From: Cynocephalus volans
Taxonomy: Eukaryota > Chordata > Mammalia > Dermoptera > Cynocephalidae
Reading direction: 5' to 3'
DNA length: 64,000 bases
Assembly: GCF_027409185.1 (NCBI RefSeq)
Contig: NC_084462.1
Coordinates: 184,068,071-184,132,070, forward strand
Position numbers and translations under genes: made by a program. The notes beneath the pieces were generated by a model, which had not been told where the DNA came from, did no database searches, and saw nothing but the letters and a program-made list of their open reading frames with translations. Numbering within the stretch: the stretch's first letter is position 1; each line of letters opens with the position of its first letter. Below are positions 11,301 to 23,022 of the stretch, one piece after another.

Positions 11301-14300
11301 CTCCCAGGTCTTGGTGGCCAGCAGGCCCAGGCAGGACCCCGCCAGCTGTGCTATCTGTAGATCTCCTGCTGGGATCCCAGGGCTGCCACGCCCTGTGCCC
11401 ATGGCCAGTTGGGGCAGGGCCCAGCTGGCTTGGGCACCTGCACCCCACAGGCAGGCTGAAGCAGGCCCACCCAGCAGAGGGGCCCAGCCAGGGCTCGAGG
11501 GCAGTGAGGGGTCAGACCCAGCCCCAGGAGGTCAGCAATGGTAATGGCCCACACTCACACCCCTGCCCACCATGCCAGGCCCTGGACAGTGATGGCGGCC
11601 CAGAGACGGGGGCTTCTTGGGACAGTTGAGGGAGCCGAGAAGGCAGGAGCGGCCCCCAGACAGGTCAGAGGTCTCCAAGGTAGGGAGAAGTCTCCGCCCC
11701 AGCCTGGGGCAGGGAGCCCCAGTGGACAAATGGAGTGAGGGAGGCCCCTGGGGACACCTCCTGGAAGGCGAGGGACCAGCAACTAGGTGCCCACTCAGCC
11801 CCCTCCACCCCGCCCCAGAAAGGCTGATGTGAAAACCTAACGGTCAAGAAGGCAGAAGAGCTCTCTTCACCCTGACACAGGAAAGCTGGCCGCTGCTCCT
11901 GGCACCTGCACCTGCTCCTCAGCCCCCACTCCCAGACAGCTCTCACCTGGGAATGCTGTTTACAGCCGACACCCCACCCGACTGTCAACCCCCAGGGCAG
12001 GGCAGGGCACGGCAGGCAGGCTGGCTGAGTCAGCTGGAAGGGGCCGGCTGGCTGACACCACCCACCTCCTTCTCTCCTGAGCCCGGGCACCCCCTCTCCC
12101 TGGGGGTCCCAAGCCAATCAAGCAACACCCATCCTCCTGAGGACCACCTCCAAAGCACCTCCTGGTTCTGGCCACCTTGCCCTGGACGGCCCCGCAACTC
12201 ACCCTCCCGGACCCCAGACCATGGCAATAGCATTTGTCGGGGTCCCCACCTCAGCCGGGCCCACCTCATGACAGCCAGAGGGAGGTACCCCCCAAAGCTA
12301 GCCCACTGCTGGGCAGCCAGTGTCATCCCCGCAGCCCGGGGTGGGGCATGCCCTGTCCTCCTGGCTGACCCCTCCCCAACATTGGCTCTGCCATGAGGCC
12401 CCGCTGCACCCCCCATCCAGGCCCTCTCCAGGCTCCACGTGTGTGCACATGCAGCTTGTTCTGCCTGGGGTGCCCCTCCAGCTCAGACCCTGGGCTCTCT
12501 GCCCCACCAGGCGGCCAGCACCAATGAGCACTGGGACGCAGGAAGGGAAGGGGTTGGGTAGACACACAGGGCTCTGGGCTCAGGACCACTGGGATGGCAA
12601 GAGCCGGGGGCCACCCCTCACTCTCTGCCCCTGGCTGCTGTCCAGACCTGCTGGGGACACACCAAACTCCTTGAAGGCCAATGGGGGTCAGGGCCTTGGC
12701 ACCTGCCTCCACTCCAGGGACCCCACCCACTGGGCTCCTGGCTGCATGTGGCCAGCCTCGGTGGTCAGGCAGGTGTTGGGTCAGCCGAGGGGCAGCGGAC
12801 AGGGGGTCTGCTGAGCCACCAGCTCATGGAACCTGAGATCTGGGCTGCGCCGGCAGTGCTGGCTCAAAGCCACCTGGATCCCGGGACAAGCTGGAAGTTG
12901 CCATGGGAGCTCGGTGGCCGGCGGGCTGGGTGGGGCCGGGGCGGCTGATGGTGAGTCAGCCAGGAGGAGGCCGAGGCGTGGAGCAGCGTTCCCAGGGCAT
13001 GTGTCACAGGGGAGCCTGCGGAGCTGCTGCCTCCCAGGAGCAAGGCCTGCCGGAGAGGGAGCCGCCCATGAGGGCCCGCAGTCAGGCGCCCCCTGGGGAG
13101 GCCATCCTCTACCCCACCCGCGGTGGTGAGCCAGCCTGGCAGCTCTCAGGGAACAGGAATGTTGGCCAGGGGGTCAAGGGAGGCCTGGGAGGGGGCCAAA
13201 GCACCCAGAACCCAATGCCCTGCAGGCTCTGACCACCACCCCCGTAGCAGGCAGAGGACTGAGGGCTCAAGGCCCAACAAAGGGGCCTTGTCTCAATGGG
13301 GTGGGGCTGAGTCACCAGGGCCTCCCGCCCATCAGACACCAGCCCCTGGGCAGCCCCGAGCAGGCTGGGCTCAGCACTGGACAGGGGGCCTGAGTGAGCC
13401 CGTGCAAACCCCTGTGCTGACAGCAAGGCCGAGGCCCAGAGGAGGCCTCCCAGGGGTCCTGTCCTTTTCCATGTCCCTGGCACCCCCGGATGCTCCTTTC
13501 TGCCTCAGATGTCCCCCCGGCAATGGACCCCACATCCGGCGCCGTGTCCAGGCAGGAGTGTGTCCCCGACTCCTGCTCCGGAACAGCCTGTGCTTCGGCT
13601 CACGGCCAGCGGCTCTGCCTCCCACCCCCCCGCCGTCAGCCCTGGACGAGAGGTGCCTGCAGGAAGAGGTGCCCCAGAAAGCTCTCCGGAGAGGGGGGCT
13701 GCAACACCCCCCCACCCTCACAAGGTGTCCGTGAGGGGCCGCAGCCCAGGCGGGGCCAGGCCGGGCAGGGCAGGACGCAGCCAGCCCGCAGGGCGGCGGC
13801 TGCAAAGACTTCTGCAGCGTCCGGGGTGCGGGGGAGAGGGGAGCACCACCTCCTGGGCCCAGCTCCATTTTTCCATTTTAGAAAGTGCTTCTGACTATTA
13901 AATATTTATCCCAGCAAGGAGGGCCTTGGCTCCTGGCCAGCTTGTGGCTTCCAAAAAAAGAAAAATACAGAGAAACCTGGAGGCAGAGACGGGGCAGGCA
14001 GGGCCTGGCAGAGATACCGCTCACAGGCTCCCAGCTTGACCAGGGACCCCCAGCCACCCTTGGGGGGTAATCAAGGTCGGGGGGAGTGTGTCCATCTATG
14101 GCTTCCTGTCCATGCCATGCCCCCTCTGAGTTCACCCGGCCTCCCCTCCCTCAATCCCTTTACTCCCCTTCACCCCTGCCCCATTCTCCCACCAGGTAGT
14201 TCCCCCAGACCCACGCCATTAAGCCACCTGCAGCTCCCCTGTGACGCACTCTCTGCAGGCCTCTGCACACACTGTCCTTTCTGGCCTCGACCTTCTTTTT

Positions 14301-17300
14301 AGGAAATGCTCCTGGTTTCCACGGGGCTGGCCCTTCCTCCAGGAAGCCCTCCACGACTGCTCTGCGCACCCGAGGTGGTACTGGTCACGGAAGCAGTGCT
14401 GAACGTGTGAATCCCTGCTCTGATCATTCATGACCTCCCAGTTCCCAGGGTCCCTGGGACACACTGACTCTGGGTGGCCCTCAGACACAGATGGACAAGT
14501 GGACAGGTAGTGAGACAGGCAGACAGGCGGGCATCCCACAACTCACATTATCCCTGGGCGCAGGGTCTACCTTCCCCCAGTCAGAGGACCAAGCTGACTT
14601 TTCACTCCTGGAAGGGTGGCAGGGACCCCCAGATGGCCAGTGCCCCACCCCACATACCAGGGTTCAAGGCCTTTCCTCCCTGGCACCTACACTTCCCCAC
14701 CCCCTGGGCATGCCAGCCCCAAGCCAAACCTGAAATGCAGAAGCCTTCAGCAAAAGGAGTCACAGAAGGAAGGATTCAGGAAAAGTAGGAGTCTGAGGGA
14801 GAGCTGGAGTGAGCTCAGCAATCCAGGGGGCCTCTTGGAAGAGGCAGCCCCTACCCCAGCCCAGGATGGAAGACATTGGCCAGACAGAAAGAAGGCAATG
14901 AGGGCACTCCTGCCTCAGGCCCTGCCACAGTGAGCCCCCAGCGGGAGTGGGCACGCAGTATCTTGAGCATGGGGGAGTCTGGGATTCTGGGGGCTCTGGG
15001 GCATTGAAGCCTCCTGTCCACTCCTGGGCCCCACCCTCCCCCTTTCCTGGGCTGCACCTCCCCTGGGCTGTACCAGGTGGGCACAGCTGAGGCTTGGGCC
15101 AGGAGCCAGGACCAGCCCAGCTCTCATCCCTGGGCTATCCAGCTTCAGTTTCCCCACCAGAGAAAGAGCTGGGGGTGTTGGCAGGAACACACACACTGTC
15201 ACCAGCAGTGGTTTCTGACAATCCACCTCATCAAGGAGAGACACAGCCCAGGATGACCTCTGCTGCCCCTCTCTGGTGCCTGTCCCTGCCCTGACATGCC
15301 AGAGCCCCTTTGGCTGTGGTCTGCCTGCCTAATGGGGCAGGGTAGCCACCACCTGTCAGAGCCTTACATCCCTGCCCAAACCATGTGGCATGAGGCTCTG
15401 GCCCCTGAGAGCCAGAGGCTCTGCCTGGGTGCATGGATCCACTTCACTGCTCCCAGCCTCAGTGCCCCTGTCTGCAGAATGGGGGTACAGCCTTCCCCAG
15501 CGTGGACAGCCAGTCAGGAAGACGACAGCATGATGATGGGAATGCCAGGGCAGGCACTCGGCCTCTATGGCTACACGGCTCCAACTCAGCCCTGGGCAGC
15601 TGCATCACTCCTGTTCCCAGATGTGAGATCCAGACCCAGCTCCACAGCAGCTGCCCAGCATGCACTGCTCTTAGGAAAGGCCTCAACCATGCCATGGCCC
15701 CTGCTCCAGAGGAGAAACCACACAGATGTCCCCTCACGGTGTCACTGCTCCTGGGGCTTCCCCAGCCTCCGCGGTGGTTTCTTGGAATGTAGTTGGGGCA
15801 GGTGTTCAGGCCAAGCCAGGGACTCGAAGGCGCAGGGCAGAGGCCAGGGTTGGGGGAGGGGGGCTCCCTGTCACTCTAGCCGCCCAGGGCCCAGCTCTGC
15901 CTCTGGGATGAAACCGGCCTCCCCCTAGGATAGGGAGGGGTGTGACACCCAGCGCGCATCGGGGCTGAACTGGTGGGTGTTACAGTCAGGAGCCCTGAGT
16001 GGGGTTGGTGCACCCAGGCGGAGCGCCCTTCCCACGGGAGGGGGAACCAGCAGTGCTGGTCGGGACTCGCCAGGGTGCAGGGAGGCTGGGCGGATCCCTG
16101 CGCCGGGACCGCGGGCTCCCTGCGCGGGTGTGTTCCCGGAGCCGCCACCAGGGGGCAGCCTCCCCGCGCAAGCTGGACGGGAGACGCGCGCTCCACCCCC
16201 TCCCAGGGCAGAGGGCAGAGGCGGACAGTCTCTGCGAGGGGCGGGCACCTGGGACCTGGCGGGGCTGGCACAGGAGGGCCCGTTTGGACTGGGCGGAAAG
16301 ACGAGAGCAGGGGAGAGCCTGCCCATCCCTGGCTCGCTGGGAGGGGATTGAGCTGGAAAGGCCCCGGACCGAATCCCCGGGGGTCCTTGTCAGGAATGAG
16401 TGTTCCTGTAAAGGGTGGGGAGGGCCTGGGAATCTGCATGTTGGTCAGAATCCCCCAGGGGTCTGACCCTGCAGGTATCCGACCAAAGCCGTAGCAAGAG
16501 CCTCTCTGATCTCATTCCCTAAGAGCACATGGTTTTGTAGGCTGGACACAAGGAGAGACTGTCCCGGACAGGTGGGGAACTGCGAAGCCCACAGCAGGAG
16601 ATAAGGCCCCAGGCTTCTGTGGAGGCAGGGGATAGACAAGATGGTCCCTAGGCCCTGCAGCCCGGGGTGTCAGGGCACCGCGAGTGAGGAAGCCTGTGTG
16701 GGAGGGGCCGCTCAGGAGGCTGGAGGCGGAGCAGTGGCCCCCATGGCCTTGGGCCCCCACCCTGCTCCCTCTGACGATGCTGATCCGCAGTGGTGCGGGC
16801 CAGGGCCAGCCCACAGATGCACTGGGTCCATCGTTCCCCTGCCACCCTCCAGAGCAAGTCAGGGCACGCCCAAACAGGAGGTCACCTGGGACATTGTGAA
16901 GTGGGTGCTGAGGGGCCCAGCCTCCTTGCTCTGGGGGCCCTACAAACCAAGCCTCCCACTCTGGCTCGTAGCTCGCCTGACAGATGGACAGCAGGAGGGG
17001 CCTTGGGAGCTCTGCTGCAGCTGGAAGGGCATGCCCGGGTCAGCGGGGCACCCCTCCTGAATCAACGTCAGCATCACCATCATCATCATCATCACCAATC
17101 TCTGGTTTCCCCAAGGAGTGGGGTCCGGCCTGCGTCACTGCAGCACAGCCCCAGCCCCCTTGCTGCACTGGCCAGGTGCCCTGGGTGTGGCCAGGCTGCT
17201 GCATTACTGACCCAGAGGCTGAGAGAGTGCCCCCTTCCACGCCCCACCCTGCCCTCCAAAATGCTGAGACACCCAGGCCCTGGAACCAGGCCCAGTGCAG

Positions 17301-17929
17301 GGAAAGACAGATAGACAAAGAGCACCAGGTACCCATTCTGTAGCCAGAGGCTCAGAGGGAGGGGCACCACCCATCCCTGGGGGTCACACCGTGGGCAGCA
17401 CCCACCTTCCCTTGTCCAGAGCTGGAGAACACTATGTCCTGATCTCTGGCCCCACTCAGACTCCTCACCAAGCCCCAGACCTCAGGACTGACCCTGCCAC
17501 TGCCACCACCCGGCCAGTGACCCAGCCACAGAGTAGCCACACCATGGACCCAGACCAGTCCAGCCTGGCAGCCTGGACCAAGCCAATATAGCCTTAACTC
17601 CTGGTCTAGCCCGGCTGCTTTCCCCAAAAACAGGTCTGAGGGCGGGCCTGGTGGCAGATCCCTAGGGTCCTGGTGGCCCACGTCCCTCACGCCCCCCTCA
17701 GACATGCAGCCCTGCCTCGGAGCTCTGCAGCACCTCCCCAGACGTCTGCTTCTCAGACAAGACAACGTGACAGAGAGAGGGAGAGACGGACAGACAGCGA
17801 GTGACAGAGCCAGAGGCGGGAGCCACAGAGTGAGGGATAGAGACAAAGTGAGCGGCAGAGACAGAGTGAGAGAAACCTGGAGAGAAGCGGGAGACACAGG
17901 GACAGGTCAAAGGCGAGACGCAGGGTAGC
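5376..17929. other. GC-rich intronic DNA, presumed AHNAK2 intron 1
   Basis: About 12.5 kb of GC-rich DNA poor in young repeats. I searched the minus strand by eye for the next AHNAK2 coding exons (the segment starting V-S-G-R-Q and the PDZ domain) and found none. Open frames of 60-353 codons on both strands are short relative to the GC content, overlap each other and show no domain. A MIR-like trace is at about 5735-5800 and a CAT/ATC run at 17068-17095. Confidence 0.55.
17068..17095. repeat. (ATC)n microsatellite
   Basis: A run of CAT/ATC triplets (caccatcatcatcatcatca), slightly interrupted. Confidence 0.9.
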
Positions 17930-18600
17930 CGCAGAGACCCCGAGCAGCCAGCGAGGCCCAGGATCGCGCGCGAGACCCGCCGGCGGGTCCCCGAGGCGCG
18001 CCCCCCACCCCGGCCGCGCCGCAGCCCGACCCGCACTGCGCGTCCCGGACACGCCCCGGCGCGCGCCCCCGCGCGGAGCCCACCCGCCCCGAGGGGAGCG
18101 GGCTGCAGGCGGGGAGGAGGCGCACCGCTGCCGGGGGCTCCAGGCCAGGTGGGCAGCACCATGTGGAAGCAGTCGCACATCGCGGCGGCCGGGTGCGGGC
18201 CGGCGGCGGCCCGTCGCGTCCAGTCGCGGGTCCCGGCTCCGGCGCGCGGGGCGGCCCGGGCGGGCGGGCGGGGGCCGCGCTCTGCCTCCGCTGGCCTGTG
18301 CTGCCGCGGGCGGCCGGCCTCGGACTGCGGACAGAGCCCGAGCCTGGAGACCCTGCCGCTGCCGCCAGACCCGGCCCGGGCCCGCCCAGCCAGCGTCCGG
18401 CCACTGCGGAGCGAGCGCGCGGGCGGCGCCACTGGCCTCATTCAGCCCATTGGTCGCCTCCCGCCTTGGCCCCGCCCCTTGGCGCGGCCCCGCCCCCAGA
18501 CGGGCCCAGGCCACGCCCACCAGGCCGTGGCCCCACTGCAGGCTGGCACCGCCCCTAGATTGGCCCCGCCTCACGTCCCCAGCTGACCTGTCTGGATCTA
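17930..18600 (-). promoter_or_regulatory. AHNAK2: CpG island and promoter region of AHNAK2
   Basis: Dense CpG DNA surrounds the AHNAK2 start codon. On the minus strand upstream of the start there are several GC boxes (GGGGCGGGGCC type, seen on the plus strand as CCCCGCCCC at about 18470-18500 and near 18550) and inverted CCAAT motifs (plus-strand ATTGG at 18449-18453 and near 18560). No TATA box is apparent. The transcription start cannot be fixed from sequence; roughly 18.25-18.45 kb is plausible. Confidence 0.75.
18126..18180 (-). CDS. AHNAK2: AHNAK2 first coding exon (partial gene)
   Basis: The minus-strand ATG at 18180-18178 opens MCDCFHMVLPTWPGAPGS, which matches the amino terminus of human AHNAK2 as I recall it. 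After 18 codons one extra G (18126) is followed by a GTGCGC donor at 18125, so the exon ends in phase 1. That fits the next human residues (V-S-G), whose Val codon would begin with this G. AHNAK2 is a very large, repeat-rich, PDZ-containing protein related to AHNAK and is associated with membrane and cytoskeletal scaffolding. The rest of it, including the PDZ exons and the giant terminal exon, would lie to the left of this window. Divergent CLBA1 begins about 6.5 kb to the right, as in human. The frame stays open upstream of the ATG, but only because of GC content. Confidence 0.88.
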
Positions 18601-19744
18601 GCGAGTTGACTTTGGACCCCTGCCAGGTTGGGACCTCCAGACCCTCGTACCGAGGCTCCTGGATTTGCCGCTGTCTTCACCGCTCAGTCCAGAGGAAACA
18701 GATATTTTAGTCACCTGCTGGGGTGGGGGCAGCCTAGGGGGCGGTAGGAGCGGTGGGAGCCCATGTAGGTGAGGGCATGTGATCTGGACAAGATGCTCCA
18801 GGGGCAGGGGAGGACAGAGGGGTGGGGGCAGCTGAGAACACTTAGTGAAGACAAGGTGCCTTGGGTAGCGCTGCAGCAGTGGGCTGTGCAAGGGGGGAGT
18901 GCCGGGCACTGGGGGCTGTCTGGAGCCCAGACCCCCCAGCCAGGATTCATCCTTTCATCATAGCTGCGGCCCTGTCCCTGGGCTGCGAGTCTGGCCAAGA
19001 CACAGGCAAGCCTGCAAAGATGAGGTGTGTTCTGCAGGGCAGTGCTGTGCTGTTGCAGGTGGTGGGTGGGAGGGACCCTGGAAAGCTCCTGGCAGACAGT
19101 CTAAGCTAGGACCTTAGGGGCGAGGTGTGAGCCAGGCAGTGCAGGAAGAGTGTTCTGAACAGGGGGAACAGAGTAGTGTGTGTGCAGAGGATGCGGGTAA
19201 GAGAGCTGGAGCTGAAAGGCCTGGTGGGGCTGGGGGCAGGGCAGCAAGGCTGCAGAGGATGCTCCCATGGGCAGGAATGCCACCTAAGTCTCCAAGCAGG
19301 GTCTGCCAAGGTCCATGGGCGCTGACGAAAGACCTCCCTGGGGGGGTGGGGGGTAACTGCTGAAAGTCAGGAGCAGCTGGACCAGGGAACAATGTGGGAG
19401 CCAAAGGATCTCAGGAAATTCTGGAAGCTGGCAGAGGGGACTTGCTGAGGACTGGAGTGGAGAGGGTTGGGGGTCTCCCTGGGCTCTAGATCGCGCCATG
19501 CAGAGGGTGGCACATTGGGGGAGCAGGCAGGAAGGGGAGGGTCCCAAAAGAGTTCTGTTTCTGCTGAAGCAGAGTTAGCTGAGACCTGGCCTCCCGTAGA
19601 CCTGAGGGAGGGCACCGTGGGGGTCAGGAGTGGAGTTCTGCCGGGATGGGGGTGGGGAGCCCAGGCCGGAAAAGAACCAGGAGGGGACAGCCACTGCTAC
19701 GGAGGACCGTTCCTGGCAATGTGCTGGTGGTGCTGGGCCGGATG

Positions 19745-19768
19745 GACACACACACACACACACACACG
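19745..19768. repeat. (CA)n microsatellite
   Basis: An uninterrupted CA run of about 12 dinucleotides, followed by imperfect CA-rich sequence to about 20000. Confidence 0.95.
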
Positions 19769-20504
19769 CCCCTTTTCCCGGGGCAGAGAGAAGCCAGGCT
19801 GCAACAAGGGCCACAGAGATTTACACACACTTGTCAGCAAGATCACACACTCACAACAGTACAGACACAGATCACCTGGATGTGTCCTGATACACTCAGG
19901 CACACACACACAGACGCTTGGGAACACACTCAGGCCCACGTGCATGCATATGCACAACAGTATTCAGACACACGTATGTGTATACACAGGTGCGCACACT
20001 CCTGGGCTCACACAGGGACCATGCACAGCCCACAGGGCCCAGGTGAGCCAGCCAGTGGGATGACTCACTCTCGGCAGTTCCCGTTAGCCAGACTGCAGCC
20101 ACTGGGCAGCCTTCCAGCCCCAGGTCAGACGGACTCTCAAGTCACTGCTGGGAAGAGGCCCTGGCAGCCTCCTTTCCTGGTGGCATGGTGTTTTTCTTTC
20201 AGGGGTGAGCAATGTTGCCTGGGGACCAGAGACCCTGCACTGGCTTCTCTCCCTGAAAACCTGGCCTGTTCTGTCTGCCCGGGAGTCAGTCCCTGGTCTC
20301 AGGGAGAGAGAGCTGCCTGTGTGCCTGGGTGTGTGTATCTGTCTGTGGCCCTGGGTGTGTCCTGGGAGGGTCTGCCCCAGTCTGTCTGGGGTCTCAGCCT
20401 GCCCATCTGTCCTCTGTGTCTGTGAGTCTGGCTGCAGAAGCTTGTGGGTGGGGACCTAAGAACAAGGGCCAATCTTGTGGAATCAAGGACCTCAGGGCAC
20501 AGAC

Positions 20505-20660
20505 CCAGCTCTATGTCGCCCATCCCACTAGGTATGTGACCTTGGCAAGGTCATGTGGCCCCCTGGGCCTCCATCCAGATGAAGTGGCCTCACTCTGTAT
20601 GACACATCCTGATTGTCTGACATGATCCACAGGTTGTTGTGGTGACTTTGTGGGGAGGAT
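20505..20660 (+). mobile_element. MIR-like SINE remnant
   Basis: Contains the MIR core wording 'gtgaccttggcaaggtca...cctgggcctcc', a signature shared by ancient mammalian MIR elements. Ends are not clear. Confidence 0.6.
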
Positions 20661-21509
20661 GAGGATGGAGTCCTGGGTGAGAAGGTGGGGGACCCTGGGC
20701 TACCTACATGCTCCCCCTGCCTCTATTCCCCTTCACCAAAATGGAACAGCCCTCAAGGCTCTTAGCGTTCCCCCAACAGGTGGACCCGCGGCGGCTCTGG
20801 GGCCCACCATGCATTCTCCTGCACATGCACAGGCCCCACCTCCTTCCTGTGACCACCGTGATGGGGACACTGGGAACCACATCTCAGCCCTGATCCTGGC
20901 CCACTCGTTGCCCATAGCCTTCCTTGGCTGGGTATCAGAGCCTGGGGTGCAGGCCGTATCTCCCTAGGCCCCCACTCTGCAGCAGAGCCACCACCCTGCC
21001 CCCAACCGCCCGCCTGGCTGCTCAACTCCGCCCCTTCGGGCAGGCAGGGATGCCCAGAGCTTCAATGATTGATATCTCTTTGCCGCATCTGCAGCAGCCC
21101 AAGCAAGAATGGCTCTGCCATCGTCCCTGCCCCACCCCAGCCACAGCCTTGTACCCAGCCCAGCCCCAAGCCCAGCCAGAGGGGCACAACATGGGTGGGG
21201 GCATCCTCAGCCACCCCCCACCCACCCCAGTCCTTCACAGAGTGATGGTGGGGGAGTGTCCCAGGCCTGCTGGTGCAGATCTAAGGACTGTTGAGCAGGT
21301 GGGGGGAACTTGTCCACCCAGCCTCCCCCTCTTCTCTTCCCCTGGCCTCTAACTGCCTTACTCTCTCCCACAACTGAGTGCCTGTTTCAGGCCTGGGCAT
21401 TGTCGCCAGTCCACTTCCTCTGTACCTGCATGGCTTGGCTCATAGGCTTAGGGGATGGCGCAGTATTGGGCGTGTCCAGGTGCTGATCGTCCAGAGCTTG
21501 GTTTCTTTC

Positions 21510-21758
21510 TTTCTGTTTTTTTTTTGTTAAAGATGACCAGTAAGGGGATCTTAACCCTTGACTTGGTGTTGTCAGCACCACGCTCTCCCAAGTGAGCCAA
21601 CCGACCATCCCTATATAGGGATCCGAACCTGTGGCCTTGGTGGTGTCAGCATCACGCTCTCCCAAGTGAGCGAACCAACCATCCCTATATAGGGATCCGA
21701 ACCCGTGGCCTTGGTGTTATCAGCACCACACTCTCCCGAGTGAGCCACGGGCCAGCCC
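21510..21758 (-). mobile_element. Trimeric tRNA-Ile-like SINE (CYN-like) with target-site duplication
   Basis: Read on the minus strand, the element has three tRNA-like modules in a row, each starting with a GGC..GTGGCTCACTCGGGAGAG-type A-box region and ending with an ACCAAGG..GGTTCGGATCC or GGTTAAGATCC B-box-like region, then an A-rich tail (seen as T runs at about 21510-21530). Modules are joined by a linker that includes the 16-bp palindrome ATCCCTATATAGGGAT at 21607-21622 and 21681-21696. A perfect 17-bp target-site duplication, AGAGCTTGGTTTCTTTC, flanks it at 21493-21509 and 21759-21775. It is likely a fairly young L1-mobilised insertion. Confidence 0.95.
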
Positions 21759-21775
21759 AGAGCTTGGTTTCTTTC

Positions 21776-22601
21776 CGTCCACCAGTGCCTCTGTCAGCCC
21801 CTCTGGTGATGGACCCAGCAGTCCCTGTGGGCCAGCTTGGGATTTGGGGCAGCAGCAGGCTCCAGTGCCCATCTGCCAGCCTTCCTGTTCCTGCTGTCCG
21901 GACATCACAGGCTGACAGAGGTGGGGACTGGAGCCCTCCCCAACCTGCCCTAGGGACTTGGGTCTGAGGATCTTAGAGGAGCAGGACACCTGGGTGCTTC
22001 TGGGACTAAAGGACCCCTCCCCAGCCAGTCCTTGCTCATCAGGTGATACTGGGAGACACCAGGTTAACAGTGGGGCTCCAGGGGGAGTGGCACCTGCCCA
22101 AGGACCTAGGCCAGCCCCTTCCTGAGGCTGGGATAGGGAAGACCCCGCTCAGCAGAGCTGGGCTCAGAGGTGGACCGAGGTGGCTAGAGAGGAGCCTGGG
22201 AGGACCACGTGGGCTCGTCATCCTGACCACACTGCAGCTACCTTCTCCATGGCCCCCCCAGGAGCCATGGCCTGTGACCTCCACACCCTTAATTAATGGG
22301 GACCCACCCTGTCTGGCTCGGTCCCTCCCAGTAGGTGGAGGAGCCAATTAAACTTGAGCAGCTGCCTGCTGTGCCCACCAGTCTGAAGACCTGACCCTGG
22401 GTTCACACCCCAAGTGGGTGTGCCATGAAGCTGGACAGTCTGCCCAGACACTAGCCCAAGAAGCCAGGGGACACCTGTCAGCTACCCTCCTGCAGCTAGG
22501 GCTGGACACCCAATGTCAGGGTCACCTCAGCCACTTCCTCTGAGTCTTGGCTCTCCCAAGGCAGCAGCTCTTTAGTGGGGAAGCCAAGGGTCACCTGAGC
22601 A
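21776..22601. other. Spacer DNA; nothing recognised
   Basis: Unique-looking DNA between two repeats. No supported gene, RNA or promoter. Short frames on both strands show no family resemblance. Confidence 0.5.
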
Positions 22602-23022
22602 TATTAGTTTCCTATCGCTGCTATAACAAAACACCACTAACGTGGTGGCTTCAAACAACACACATTTATTTTCCCCCAGTTGGCAGCCCTGTGTTCCTTC
22701 TGGAGGCTTCAGGGGAGGTCCATTTCCTTGTCTTTTGCAACTTCTAGAAGCCACCAGTGTTCCTTGGCTCATGGCCACGCATCACTTTGACTTCTGCCTC
22801 CATCTCTACGTCTTTTCTCTCTGACTTGGACCCTCCCATCAACTTCTTATAAGGACCCTTGTGATTACACTGGGCTCAACCTCATAATCCAGGATCATCT
22901 GCTCATCTAAAGGCCTTAATTTAATCACATCAGTAAAGTCCCTTTTACCTTGTAAGGTCACATATTCACAGCTCCTGGGGATTTGGACGTGGACTCTTTG
23001 AGGGATGTTATTCAGCTACCAC
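22602..23022. mobile_element. Ancient mammalian interspersed repeat ('TTAGTTTCCTATTGCTG' type)
   Basis: The order of motifs is typical of a common old mammalian repeat: 'attagtttcctatcgctgct', 'gtggcttcaaacaacacaca', 'ttccttggctcatggcc', 'aaggacccttgtgattacac' and 'gtggactctttgagggatg'. I recall it as LTR-derived but I am not sure of its class or orientation. A related copy lies at about 35494-35880. Confidence 0.75.

Larger units (their letters stand above)
18601..21509. other. AHNAK2-CLBA1 spacer, first part; no gene supported
   Basis: Moderately GC-rich DNA with a CA repeat at about 19745-19768, CA-rich DNA to about 20000 and a MIR-like trace at about 20505-20660. Open frames of up to 259 codons cross the CA-rich tract and do not look like proteins. 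Confidence 0.6.

Noticed and set aside
17698-18441. A 247-codon minus frame around AHNAK2 exon 1
   Set aside because: Only MCDCFHMVLPTWPGAPGS matches AHNAK2. The upstream part is 5' UTR and promoter, and the downstream part lies beyond the splice donor.
19646-20425. A 259-codon plus frame
   Set aside because: It runs through a CA microsatellite (Thr-His repeats) and a CA-rich tract.
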